Counted from the first letter of the stretch, positions 1 to 7,703 are shown. The stretch is DNA of 36,899 nucleotides from Rikenellaceae bacterium (GCA_900769885.1 CAAGIG010000001.1:1-36899), one strand, 5' to 3'. The notes: generated by a model from the sequence alone, not told the origin. Translations and numbers: made by a program.

Positions 1-278
1 AATCGCTTTTCCGTCCCCGAAACAATTCAAACCATCCGGAATTGCGTGCGAACGTTTAAGCGAAGCGGTTAGTGAGCACCAATTCTGAGTGGCGCCCAAA
101 TAGCCTTCGCAACCCACAGTGGAACCAATTCCAAATAGTCCCCAAATAGCTATTGCGAATAGTTGCTTCGTTGAGCAAAAATATACTCCATTCTTTGCTC
201 AATGGTACAGAATCTCTCGATTTTATACCGATTTAAGCACCGTTGAGCAATAAAACAGCTATTTTTTCGCTCAACGAT
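1..278. repeat. Direct repeat, copy 1 (cut by the window edge)
   Basis: This stretch is closely similar to 383-765, and its first base already matches, so the repeat may extend beyond the window. It lacks a segment of about 113 bp present in copy 2. The right part carries two hairpins with related arms. The first pairs 169-179 with 194-204 (arm CGTTGAGCAAA, one G-T pair, 14-nt loop). The second pairs 241-248 with 269-276 (CGTTGAGC with GCTCAACG, perfect). No start codon opens the reading frame that copy 2 has on the minus strand, because the ATG is ACG here. The function is unknown. Confidence 0.85.
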
Positions 279-337
279 GCAGTATCAGAATGAACGGAAA
301 GATAAAGATATCTGTATTTAACGCATTATAACTGAGT

Positions 338-356
338 TACCCGGTCAAGCCGGGTA
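338..356. repeat. Short perfect palindrome between the two repeat copies
   Basis: TACCCGG at 338-344 pairs perfectly with CCGGGTA at 350-356 around the loop TCAAG. No run of T follows on either strand, so a rho-independent terminator is unlikely. GC-rich foldbacks of this ACCCGG-TCAAG-CCGGGT form recur as intergenic repeats in many bacteria (general knowledge), so this is probably a REP-like element. Confidence 0.6.
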
Positions 357-364
357 TGACAAAA

Positions 365-658
365 TCATACTCGACCACAATCAATCGCTTTTCCGTACCG
401 AAACAATTTTAAGCCATTCGGAATTGATTGCGAACGCTTTGCGGAGTGAGGACTAAGGGCGATGAGAGAATGAGCAGGGAAAGGGCTGCTGTGTCTGAGC
501 CGAAGGCGAGTTCGGCAGCCCCTGCCCATTCCGAAAGAGCCCCCGAACGAAGCACCTAGTGAGCACCTATTCTGAGTGGCGCCCAAATAGTCTTCGCAAC
601 CCACAGTGGAACCAATTCCAAATAGTCCCCAAATAGCTATTGCGAATAGCTGTTTCAT
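365..658 (-). other. Open reading frame inside repeat copy 2, coding status doubtful
   Basis: The frame would encode 97 residues beginning MKQLFAIAIWGLFGIGSTVGC, which resembles a lipoprotein signal with a lipobox-like end. The same frame is open in copy 1 but starts with ACG there and runs off the window. Two of the early differences between copies are synonymous third-position changes, while others change the residue (G to D, W to R). The middle is built from the GC-rich foldback and is low in complexity. I see no promoter or family resemblance, so it is more likely a by-product of the repeat than a gene. Confidence 0.2.
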
Positions 659-765
659 TGAGCAAAAATATACTCCATTCTTCGCTCAATGGTACAGAAT
701 TTATCGATTATATACCGATTTAAGCACCGTTGAGCAATAAAACAGCCATTTCTTCGCTCAACGAT
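383..765. repeat. Direct repeat, copy 2, with an extra internal foldback segment
   Basis: This copy matches copy 1 (1-278) at both ends, with scattered substitutions. It contains an additional segment of about 113 bp at 437-549. Its two hairpins are conserved: 656-663 with 684-691 (CATTGAGC with GCTCAATG) and 728-735 with 756-763 (CGTTGAGC with GCTCAACG). A 97-codon open frame lies on the minus strand at 365-658, but it is probably not a real gene. After the repeat, 766-857 shows nothing I recognise beyond a 5-bp stem at 787-801. Confidence 0.85.
437..549. mobile_element. Candidate MITE-like foldback insertion inside repeat copy 2
   Basis: The segment is absent from copy 1. It is flanked by CGAACG at 431-436 and 544-549, whereas copy 1 has this hexamer only once (49-54). 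That fits either an insertion with a 6-bp target duplication or a deletion in copy 1 through microhomology. Inside is a long imperfect hairpin: 468-472 with 527-531, GCAG 474-477 with CTGC 522-525, and GGGCTGC 483-489 with GCAGCCC 515-521. The outer ends (CTTTGCGGAGTG, and CTTTCGGAATGG on the opposite strand) are similar to each other, like weak terminal inverted repeats. It encodes no transposase. Confidence 0.4.
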
Positions 766-857
766 TCCAGAGACCTTTTATTATTCGCCAACAGCATTGG
801 CAGAAAAGGGTAATCGGCCGTGAGAAACTTCAGTGAAATGAATATTGCAAACAACAA

Positions 858-887
858 CAAAAAAGGGTCACCCCGAAAGGCAACCCC
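858..887 (-). terminator. Rho-independent terminator of the 915-1619 barrel gene
   Basis: Read on the minus strand, an 8-bp stem (865-872 with 879-886, two G-T pairs, loop of 6) is followed by a run of six T. It sits about 28 bp past the stop codon of the barrel gene. Confidence 0.7.
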
Positions 888-914
888 TGTCTTAAAGAGC
901 TAATCTAAAGCATA

Positions 915-1619
915 TTAGAATTTATATCCGAAAGAGATATCAAAATATCCCAAGTTGTATCTTTCCTTATAAGTCTCTCCACCATATTCCTCCTTATATC
1001 CATAAAGATTTGTGATATGGCCCTCGTAGCTCAATCCAACATAGAAAGAAGAATACTCAATTCTCGCACCTGCTTGCCAGCCCAATACAAACCTATTGAA
1101 TTTCTCATCATCCATATCATCTTCACTGAAATAATTAATTGATTCCTTAACACTTTCACCGGCATAAGAAGCCTTATAAGTCTCCCCACCATAAAAATGG
1201 AAATTAGGGACAAAACCAGCAAAAGGGACAATAGTGATAGAAGTAGAAGGGATAGCAATAGGCAAAGCCAAATTCAAAGGAATTCTCATTGTTACAAAAT
1301 CAAGAGAAGTCTTAAGGGTCACACCCTCATAACTCTCTTTCTCAGACCTGAATGTCCAACGAAGACCTGCTCCACACGAATAGAATACAGGCGAGCTTCC
1401 AATCTGGGACATATAGTCAAAGTTCAATGCAAGAGCATTCAGATCCATCGATTCCGATTCACTGACACCATCATATATTACCTTTACAGAACCCCAAGTA
1501 GGAGCATAAGTAAAATTAACTGACATACCTCCCTCATAGTCATCATACAAAAACTGAGCATTGGATTTAAACACAGATACACAAAGTACCAGCAATAGTA
1601 AAGTCGATAATTTTTTCAT
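915..1619 (-). CDS. Outer membrane beta-barrel protein, small porin-like
   Basis: The 234-residue product has a Sec signal peptide with likely cleavage after Ala21, giving a mature N-terminus at Gln22. It continues with alternating aromatic and polar strands and ends in GYFDISFGYKF, a typical barrel closing strand. This suggests an OmpA/OmpW-size barrel of about eight strands in the outer membrane, but no ligand or partner can be inferred. GGETYK occurs twice, about 53 residues apart (followed by ASY and by ERY), which looks like a small internal duplication in exposed loops. The gene stands alone: it has its own promoter (1663-1694) and terminator (858-887), and the operon upstream ends about 105 bp before it. 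The barrel call is firm, the exact family is not. Confidence 0.8.
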   Translation of the reverse strand: MKKLSTLLLLVLCVSVFKSNAQFLYDDYEGGMSVNFTYAPTWGSVKVIYDGVSESESMDLNALALNFDYMSQIGSSPVFYSCGAGLRWTFRSEKESYEGVTLKTSLDFVTMRIPLNLALPIAIPSTSITIVPFAGFVPNFHFYGGETYKASYAGESVKESINYFSEDDMDDEKFNRFVLGWQAGARIEYSSFYVGLSYEGHITNLYGYKEEYGGETYKERYNLGYFDISFGYKF

Positions 1620-1662
1620 AAACTTCTTCTAATTTAAATTATTAATTATAGTTATATCACTA

Positions 1663-1694
1663 CAAAGATAATATTTCCCCAGAAGAAAGACAAA
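1663..1694 (-). promoter_or_regulatory. Bacteroidota-type promoter for the barrel gene
   Basis: On the minus strand, TTTG (1691-1694) lies 20 bp upstream of TATCTTTG (1663-1670). This matches the known TTTG / TAnnTTTG promoter of this phylum with the expected spacing. The start codon follows about 43 bp downstream, in an AT-rich leader. Confidence 0.7.
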
Positions 1695-1724
1695 TTTCAA
1701 AAGGACAATTTTTAAAAGATTAAA

Positions 1725-3419
1725 TCAGAAAAAATCAACCCGGACCACAGGTCTTTTGGAAACACCCTCTTCACAGAACCCAAAAAGCACAGCACGAACA
1801 GCAGCCGAACAACGGGAAGAAACCGCATCAAAAGAAGGGACAGAATACAAATAGTATCGGTAAGCCTCATTCACTTCCCCATAAACAACACTCATACAAG
1901 ACTCTTTGCCCGACAAATACCCTCTAATATCCTTAACTTTCACAACCTCTCCGGCTGGAGATTTTTTCAAAGAAAAACCACCCTCAATCCAAGCCAAAGA
2001 GACATCAGCTACCATCTCAGGACAATACTCCAACACATATTCATAAAGGATAACACCCCTTCTTTCCAGACTCAAAGGGGAATCGAGCACCCCAATTCTC
2101 TTCAGATACCCAGTAAAATCAGACAAAAAACCATCCCTTTCCACAATCAATTTCCTGATAACACTTTGCCAAGCAGAAGCATTATAATAAAAATCAATCA
2201 TCCGTGAAATATTCATTGCAAAACGCAAATCTGAAGCAGTCATAGCTGGAGTAGCCATCACCTCATACGGTGGTAATGGAGAATATCTCAAACCTTTCTC
2301 CAAGGCCATCTCCCTCATTCTCGTCCCCGGCAGCAATTTCAAAGATTCAATCTGCAACTCATCCACCCCCATCTCCACCAAAGTGACGACATCACGACAA
2401 AGCATATCCAACCTGTACAAAGGCAAACCGGCAATCAAATCGGCGTGAGTCTCAACATTTTCCAAACCTGCAAGATATCTCAAACCTTCGAGAGAGCTCT
2501 TCAAATTCCCTTTCCGTCCACACTCATTCAAAACCCCCTCATCAAGACTCTGAATTCCCGCCTCAAGATGAAGCAGACCCACTGGCAAAGAGGCAATTTT
2601 ATCCTTCAACTCCTGCGACATCAACGAAGGATGAATCTCCAGATGAAACCTCATCCTCCCCTGATACATCGCAAAAAGATCCAACATCTGACAAGCCCTG
2701 CGAGTATCATAATTAAAGGTCCTGTCCAGAACCCTCACATCCTTAATCCCCTTATTACAAATATCTTCCAGACGGGAAGCCACCTGTTCCAGAGACTGAT
2801 ACCTGACAGGTTTTTCCCCACCACTCACACAAAAAGCACAGGTATTGAAACACCCGCGAGTAGTCTCCAACTGGACAAAAGGTTTCTCCCAATTGAAAAA
2901 CTTGCTTTGCTCAGGAAATTTCAAAGCCTCAAAATCGGCAACCCTTGCCACACCATTATCATAATAGTTCTGATCCTCATCAGAAATCCAGCACAATCCA
3001 CCAATACCATTCCAAGCCGCAGGAGTATCAATCACAGCGAGAAATTCAGGCAACGCCCTCTCCCCTTCACCCCTCACCACGGCAGTCACAAAAGGATTGA
3101 TTTTCAAAAAATTATGATTACATCCAAGAAACTCTGGACCACCACACACAACTTTCACATCGTCCAGCAATTGAACAGCCCGGGAAAGAACTTCAATCTG
3201 CATTCTATGATTAAAAAGCCAAAAAGTAGCAGCTATCACATCTGGTCTGCATTCAGCTACAGCGGCAGCTATCACCCCCGGTGAATCATTGATAGTCCCT
3301 CTCACCACGCACCACTCCCAGCCCATAGCCTCACTATCCATCTGAGCCTCAATGGCGGGTAAAGCGACAGAAGTATGCGAATAAGAACTGTTTATATCCA
3401 ACCAAAGAATTTTCCTCAT
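1725..3419 (-). CDS. B12-binding-type radical SAM protein with DUF4080 C-terminus
   Basis: The 564-residue protein has the three-part layout of DUF4080 radical SAM enzymes. The N-terminal part (about 1-140) is Rossmann-like, as in B12-binding domains, but I see no clear DxHxxG cobalamin-ligand motif. A radical SAM core follows, with the cluster motif CFNTCAFC giving Cys190, Cys194 and Cys197. The C-terminal region from about 370 is the DUF4080 part. Such enzymes generate a 5-deoxyadenosyl radical, but the substrate is unknown. It is the last gene of the minus-strand operon, and its ATG overlaps the mntP stop codon by 4 bp (ATGA), which suggests translational coupling. Family assignment is confident, the reaction is not. 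Confidence 0.85.
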   Translation of the reverse strand: MRKILWLDINSSYSHTSVALPAIEAQMDSEAMGWEWCVVRGTINDSPGVIAAAVAECRPDVIAATFWLFNHRMQIEVLSRAVQLLDDVKVVCGGPEFLGCNHNFLKINPFVTAVVRGEGERALPEFLAVIDTPAAWNGIGGLCWISDEDQNYYDNGVARVADFEALKFPEQSKFFNWEKPFVQLETTRGCFNTCAFCVSGGEKPVRYQSLEQVASRLEDICNKGIKDVRVLDRTFNYDTRRACQMLDLFAMYQGRMRFHLEIHPSLMSQELKDKIASLPVGLLHLEAGIQSLDEGVLNECGRKGNLKSSLEGLRYLAGLENVETHADLIAGLPLYRLDMLCRDVVTLVEMGVDELQIESLKLLPGTRMREMALEKGLRYSPLPPYEVMATPAMTASDLRFAMNISRMIDFYYNASAWQSVIRKLIVERDGFLSDFTGYLKRIGVLDSPLSLERRGVILYEYVLEYCPEMVADVSLAWIEGGFSLKKSPAGEVVKVKDIRGYLSGKESCMSVVYGEVNEAYRYYLYSVPSFDAVSSRCSAAVRAVLFGFCEEGVSKRPVVRVDFF

Positions 3420-4006
3420 ACAGACAAATGCTCAATTAAAATTTTGGCACCCAGGAAAATAAGAATAACTCCCCCCAGAATCTCAGACCTTTTACCTACC
3501 TTAGTTCCAATACATCTGCCACTCAAAAGTCCAAATAATGAAGCCAATACAGAAGCGGCAAAGGTCATAGCAGTACCGGCTGCAATCTTCTCGAAAGATA
3601 GCCCAATCATTGCCACAGATATTCCAACTGCCACAGCATCAATACTTGTTGCAATAGAAAGAGTTATAAGATTTTTTGTTTTAAGCAAAGAATGTTTGCT
3701 ATCGGGATTACCACCGCAACACTCCTGTTCTTTGGAAAATCCCTCAATAATCATCTTCACCCCGATATATCCCAAAAGAGCAAATGCTACCCAATGGTCG
3801 ACCTCAGAAATATACTCACTAAAAGAGATTCCCAATAGCCATCCAATAAAAATGAACCCCCCCTGAAAAAGTCCGAAACAGAAAATAATTTTCAAAATTT
3901 GACGAACCGTCATCCTTTTTCTTGTACAAATCCCACCTGTCAGCGAAACAGCAAAAGTATCAAAACACAACCCAATAGAAAGTAGCAACAGTTCCAAATA
4001 TCCCAT
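3416..4006 (-). CDS. mntP: Putative manganese efflux pump MntP
   Basis: The 196-residue integral membrane protein has about six hydrophobic segments arranged as two related halves. Each half carries an intramembrane acidic motif, FDTFAVSLTGG near residue 16 and SIDAVAVGIS in the second half, as in the MntP (DUF204) family. Characterised members export Mn2+ across the inner membrane. A Cys/Lys-rich cytoplasmic loop (QECCGGNPDSKHS) lies between the halves. It is one base downstream of the symporter gene and overlaps the radical SAM gene by 4 bp. I see no yybP-ykoY-type leader in front, so Mn control at this locus is not evident. A YtaF-like sporulation protein is an unlikely alternative. Confidence 0.88.
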   Translation of the reverse strand: MGYLELLLLSIGLCFDTFAVSLTGGICTRKRMTVRQILKIIFCFGLFQGGFIFIGWLLGISFSEYISEVDHWVAFALLGYIGVKMIIEGFSKEQECCGGNPDSKHSLLKTKNLITLSIATSIDAVAVGISVAMIGLSFEKIAAGTAMTFAASVLASLFGLLSGRCIGTKVGKRSEILGGVILIFLGAKILIEHLSV

Positions 4007-4007
4007 A

Positions 4008-5471
4008 TTATCTTTTTTTGAATAGCATTAACCCCGCAAATGTAATCACTCCATTGATAATTAGCAAAGAGAATCCCAAATCAAACCCACAGACAACTAT
4101 TAAGCCTTTATGTATCAAATAGGAAAGAACTGGACTTGCAAGACATATAAACGGAACAAACCTATCTTGAACACCCTTTTTCACCCACAAAGCAAAAGCA
4201 AAAAGTCCCAACAACGGTCCATAGGTATATGAGGCCAAAGAATAAATCAAATCCAGAACAGAATCATCACTGAAAAAGTACAGAGCAATTATCAGTAAAA
4301 ACAGTACAAAAACCACTGCCAATTCCACAAAAAACCTCTTACGGAACAACACATTCTCCGAAATTCCTTTTTTCAAATCCAATTCCAAAAAATCGTGATA
4401 AACCGAGGATGTCAAAGAGGTCACGGTAGCAGCAGAAGAGGGATAAGAACTTGAAATCAAGCCTAATAGAAACATAACAATTCCAACTCCACCCATTACA
4501 TTTGAAGCAATCCAGGGGAAAACCTCATCTGTCGACCCCAAAGACAAATTCTCCAATCCCCCAACCTTATTTACAAACAGAGCAAGAAGTGCCCCAAAAA
4601 ACAGGAACAACAAATTCACCACAAAAATTATCCCTGCTGTAGCATAAAGATTCTTCTTCGATGAGGAGAAATCCTTACACCCAAGTGTCTTTTGCATCAT
4701 CCCCTGATCGAGTCCCGTCATTGCAACAGTCATAAAGAAACCCGCAACAATTTGTTTGACAAAATTTGTAGAACTCTCCCATCTGAAATCAAATACATTG
4801 GAATACTCTGACGATAAGACCTCCGAAAAAGCGCCACCCAAACCGCCAATATCCATATTGACAATCAAAGCATAAAGAGCAATCCCGACAGCCAGCAACA
4901 TCACCGTAGTATGAAAAACATCTGTCCAAACCAGAGTCTTCACCCCACCCTTGAATGTATATAAAAACAACAGCAGCAAATAGAGCAGAACAATTGCCAC
5001 AAAAAAGAGAGCAGGATTCTCCCCTTTATAAAAAGAGAGGAGGACGACAGCGACCACAAAGACCCTGACAGCGCAACTCAAAAGACGAGAAAGGAAAAAG
5101 AAAAAAGCAGCACATTTCCGGGATGAGACACCACACCTTTCCGACAAAAAAGAGTATATAGAAACATTCTCCAACTTGCTATATTGAGGCAGAAGTACCT
5201 TTGCCACAAAGAAATACCCCAAAACAAAACCTACCACCATCGGCAGATAATAGAAATTCTGGGAAATAACATTCCCCGGCACAGAAATAAAAGTAACCCC
5301 CGAAATGGATGCCCCCACCATTCCATACGCCACCAACCCCCAAGGTGCTTTCCTGTTTGCATTGAAAAATGAGCTATTGTCAGCCCCCGCACTTATCACA
5401 CGAGAAAGTCCATACAACAGCAGGCAATACAAAAAGACCACCCCTATCAATATCCAAAGCGGGAATTGCAT
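4008..5471 (-). CDS. Sodium:solute symporter (SSS family)
   Basis: The 487-residue protein has about 13 hydrophobic transmembrane segments and starts almost directly with the first helix. Early SSS signatures are present, including the small-residue stretch SGVTFISVPGNVI in the second helix and the GLDQGMMQKTLGCKD loop typical of this family. It should import a small solute with Na+ across the inner membrane. The substrate cannot be read from the sequence; sialic acid, sugars, amino acids or iodide are all possible for the fold. It lies 9 bp downstream of recR and one base before mntP. The amino-sugar kinase-like gene at the operon head makes a sugar substrate conceivable, but this is only a hint. 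Confidence 0.85.
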   Translation of the reverse strand: MQFPLWILIGVVFLYCLLLYGLSRVISAGADNSSFFNANRKAPWGLVAYGMVGASISGVTFISVPGNVISQNFYYLPMVVGFVLGYFFVAKVLLPQYSKLENVSIYSFLSERCGVSSRKCAAFFFFLSRLLSCAVRVFVVAVVLLSFYKGENPALFFVAIVLLYLLLLFLYTFKGGVKTLVWTDVFHTTVMLLAVGIALYALIVNMDIGGLGGAFSEVLSSEYSNVFDFRWESSTNFVKQIVAGFFMTVAMTGLDQGMMQKTLGCKDFSSSKKNLYATAGIIFVVNLLFLFFGALLALFVNKVGGLENLSLGSTDEVFPWIASNVMGGVGIVMFLLGLISSSYPSSAATVTSLTSSVYHDFLELDLKKGISENVLFRKRFFVELAVVFVLFLLIIALYFFSDDSVLDLIYSLASYTYGPLLGLFAFALWVKKGVQDRFVPFICLASPVLSYLIHKGLIVVCGFDLGFSLLIINGVITFAGLMLFKKR

Positions 5472-5480
5472 AAACTCCTA

Positions 5481-6077
5481 TTATTTATTGAAATTGACCC
5501 TGTTCTTAATTGAAAGCCCTAAAGTCATTGGATCTGTATACTCCAGATCATCCCCAAAACCAACCCCACGGGCAATCGCTGAAACCTTCACTCCCGTAGG
5601 AGCCAGCACTTTATTTATATAGTAAGATGTTGTCTCCCCTTCCATCCCTTTGCTAATAGCCAGAATCACCTCTTTAACCTCCTCAGTAGAAGCTCTCTGC
5701 ACCAATTTAGGAATAGACAAATCGTCGGGCCCGATACCATCAATCGGAGAAATCACACCCCCCAGCAAATGATACACCCCATTATATTCTCCCGTCTGCT
5801 CTATACTCATAACATCACGAACACTCTCCACCACACAAATCACACTTTTATCCCTGCGGGAATCCTGACACACAGGACATTTTTCCTGTTCCGAAATCAT
5901 ATTGCATTCAGAACAATATCTCACTTGTTCGACAAGATCAATTATCGAATTTCCCAACAATTTTATATTATCCTTTGGCTGGCGTAACATCCACAATGCC
6001 AATCTCAAAGCACTCCTCTCCCCAATCCCTGGAAGAGAACTCAATTTTTCTACAGCTTCATCTAATACAGGTATCAT
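5481..6077 (-). CDS. recR: Recombination mediator protein RecR
   Basis: At 198 residues this is the normal RecR size. It has the helix-hairpin-helix (LPGIGERSALRLAL, about 15-28), the four-Cys zinc finger (Cys55, Cys58, Cys67, Cys70) and the Toprim domain from about 80. Later come the TSYYINKVLAPTGVKVSAIARGV stretch in two conserved blocks and a C-terminal Walker B-like tail. RecR forms a ring clamp that, with RecF or RecO, loads RecA onto SSB-coated single-stranded DNA. It sits 3 bp after the BadF-type gene, so it is translated from the same message. The usual dnaX partner found next to recR in many bacteria is not present here. Confidence 0.96.
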   Translation of the reverse strand: MIPVLDEAVEKLSSLPGIGERSALRLALWMLRQPKDNIKLLGNSIIDLVEQVRYCSECNMISEQEKCPVCQDSRRDKSVICVVESVRDVMSIEQTGEYNGVYHLLGGVISPIDGIGPDDLSIPKLVQRASTEEVKEVILAISKGMEGETTSYYINKVLAPTGVKVSAIARGVGFGDDLEYTDPMTLGLSIKNRVNFNK

Positions 6078-6080
6078 CTT

Positions 6081-6920
6081 CTAATTTTTTGATTGAAAAT
6101 ATGCCTGAAGACCATCAGAGGCATTTTGCTCAATACGAAATATATTCAAACCCAATTTTCTTCCCGCACGGCACAATTGTTCTTTAAAAACCACAGCCAC
6201 CGAACCAATCATACCAATCTTCACCTGGGCAGCTCTTTCATATTGCAATATATTCCGTTTGAAAAATTCTGTAAATACCTCATCAAGCAATCCATCAATA
6301 TAAGGATGAGACTCATTCTCCTTTACAAAATATGTAAATTGGGCCAGATATCTCGAGGGCAACATACTTTTGTAAACATTCTCGACAATTGAAGAATAGG
6401 TCAAAGAGTATTTTTGTTCAAGTTTCTCAGAGAGCTCCTTTGGGAGCATCCCTTTGACAAAATCGGAAATAAGCCTTTTGCCAATATGAGCACCACTTCC
6501 CTCATCCCCGAGGATAAATCCCCCTGCACGAACATTTTCACAAATCTGAGTTCCGTTATAATAGCCACTGTTTGAGCCTGTTCCTAAAATTGCAGCAATT
6601 CCTTCCTTATCTCCAAAAAGGGCAACTGCCGCACCTGTCAGATCTGAAAAGAGATAAACCTTTGCAATAGGAAACACAGTATTGATTGCAGCGGCCACAC
6701 TCCTCCGATGTTCCTCAGAGATGATGCCTGCACCATAAAACCAAACCTCATCAACCGATCCGGCACAGAATCCTACCGAGGCACGAATAATTTCACAGAT
6801 ATCAGATTCTCCCTGATACACCGGATTTATTCCTCCGGAAATAACTTGTTCCGGAGCCCTGTCTTCCCACAAAATGCGCCAATCCACCGATGTAGAACCA
6901 CTGTCAGCTATCAATCTCAT
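6081..6920 (-). CDS. BadF/BadG/BcrA/BcrD-type ATPase, N-acetylglucosamine kinase-like
   Basis: The 279-residue protein has the ASKHA actin-like fold. The phosphate-1 motif is at the N-terminus (IADSGSTSVDW, with Asp6), a second glycine loop LGTGSNSGYYNG lies near 115-125, and GGFILGDEGSGAHIGKRLI near 132-150 is the adenosine/sugar region. These features match GlcNAc kinases, which convert free GlcNAc and ATP to GlcNAc-6-phosphate in the cytosol. Activity on another amino sugar or on a wall fragment is possible. It is the first gene of the operon ending with the radical SAM protein, and its promoter is back to back with that of the DUF2400 gene. Confidence 0.8.
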   Translation of the reverse strand: MRLIADSGSTSVDWRILWEDRAPEQVISGGINPVYQGESDICEIIRASVGFCAGSVDEVWFYGAGIISEEHRRSVAAAINTVFPIAKVYLFSDLTGAAVALFGDKEGIAAILGTGSNSGYYNGTQICENVRAGGFILGDEGSGAHIGKRLISDFVKGMLPKELSEKLEQKYSLTYSSIVENVYKSMLPSRYLAQFTYFVKENESHPYIDGLLDEVFTEFFKRNILQYERAAQVKIGMIGSVAVVFKEQLCRAGRKLGLNIFRIEQNASDGLQAYFQSKN

Positions 6921-6950
6921 AATTTGTAATGTTTTGTGCCGTTAAGGCAT

Positions 6951-6958
6951 TATATTTG
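6951..6958 (+). promoter_or_regulatory. -7 box of the DUF2400 gene
   Basis: TATATTTG matches TAnnTTTG and lies 28 bp before the GTG start at 6987. TTTG motifs upstream (6923-6926 and 6933-6936) are at non-ideal spacings, so the -33 element is uncertain. Confidence 0.5.
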
Positions 6959-6960
6959 TG

Positions 6961-6968
6961 CAAAATTA
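6961..6968 (-). promoter_or_regulatory. -7 box of the kinase-recR-symporter-mntP-radical SAM operon
   Basis: TAATTTTG on the minus strand matches TAnnTTTG and gives a leader of roughly 35-40 nt before the ATG at 6920. No good TTTG -33 box is seen at 19-21 bp. It lies only 2 bp from the oppositely oriented box at 6951-6958. Confidence 0.5.
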
Positions 6969-6986
6969 GATAAAAAAACGAAATAA

Positions 6987-7703
6987 GTGACACAGATTAG
7001 TGAGAAAAAAACCATAGAATTGCTCCAAAGACACGCAGTCGATTACAACAATCCCAAATATTTTGAGGAAGACCCGATTATTTTCCCAAAACACTTTGCA
7101 AAGTTGTATGAAAAAGGGGAAGCCCAGCTTCAGGACATTGAATGTGCCGCTGTTATCAGTGCCCATCTGGCCTGGGGGCGCAGGAGTATGATTGTAAGGG
7201 ATTGCAACAGAGCTTTGGATGAGATGAATTGGAAACCATTTGATTATGTGATGAATGGAATCTACAAAGACGAAAACAGTTCATTGCACAGGACAATCAA
7301 ATGGAGTGAATTTGCAGCAATTTGCCAAAGATTGAAGAATTTCTATCTGGAAAATAATACACTTGAGATACTCACCCCACAGCAGATGAGAACTGCCATT
7401 TACGGTCAGAAGGAGGATCCTAACGGGGCCAACAAAAAGATTCATATGCTCCGAAGATGGATGGTAAGAGATGATGGGATTGTAGACCTTGGAATTTGGA
7501 AAAACATAGACAAAAAAGACCTTATCATTCCATTGGATGTACACGTTCACAGGACAGCATTGAAACTCGGCATTACTCAGAGAAAGAGTGCAGATTACAA
7601 AACCGCTTTGGAAATAACCGATTTTTTGAAAAAGGTTTTCCCCGAAGACCCTGCCAAAGGAGACTTTGCGCTATTTGCAGTTTCCTGCTCCGGTGATTGT
7701 TAA
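6987..7703 (+). CDS. DUF2400 / TIGR02757 family protein
   Basis: The 238-residue product resembles the conserved TIGR02757 (DUF2400) family. It has the IECAAVISAHLAWGRRSMIVRDCNRAL region in two conserved parts, a central MLRRWMVRDDGIVDLGIW block, and the IIPLDVHVHRTALKLGI block with a likely metal or active-site His pair. The fold is thought to be helical and related to HhH DNA glycosylases, but no activity is established. The start is a GTG placed directly after an in-frame TAA, so nothing further upstream is possible. No in-frame ATG occurs before the conserved MIVRD block, which supports GTG. The final residues (FAVSCSGDC) are less conserved in my judgement. Confidence 0.85.
   Translation: MTQISEKKTIELLQRHAVDYNNPKYFEEDPIIFPKHFAKLYEKGEAQLQDIECAAVISAHLAWGRRSMIVRDCNRALDEMNWKPFDYVMNGIYKDENSSLHRTIKWSEFAAICQRLKNFYLENNTLEILTPQQMRTAIYGQKEDPNGANKKIHMLRRWMVRDDGIVDLGIWKNIDKKDLIIPLDVHVHRTALKLGITQRKSADYKTALEITDFLKKVFPEDPAKGDFALFAVSCSGDC

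Noticed and set aside
169..276. Integron attC or recombination site
   Set aside because: The twin hairpins have short arms but lack the RYYYAAC / GTTRRRY core pair in a convincing arrangement, and there is no integrase in the window.
338..356. Rho-independent terminator
   Set aside because: The stem is good, but no T-run follows on either strand and no gene ends nearby.
1..914. CRISPR array
   Set aside because: Only two long, diverged repeats are present, without short regular repeats or spacers, and no cas gene is seen.
2445..3284. 279-codon open frame on the plus strand
   Set aside because: It lies wholly antisense to the DUF4080 radical SAM gene, which has clear motifs. The frame shows low-complexity composition without recognisable domains.
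3900..4030. Mn riboswitch (yybP-ykoY) before mntP
   Set aside because: mntP begins one base after the symporter stop, so there is no leader in which such an element could lie.
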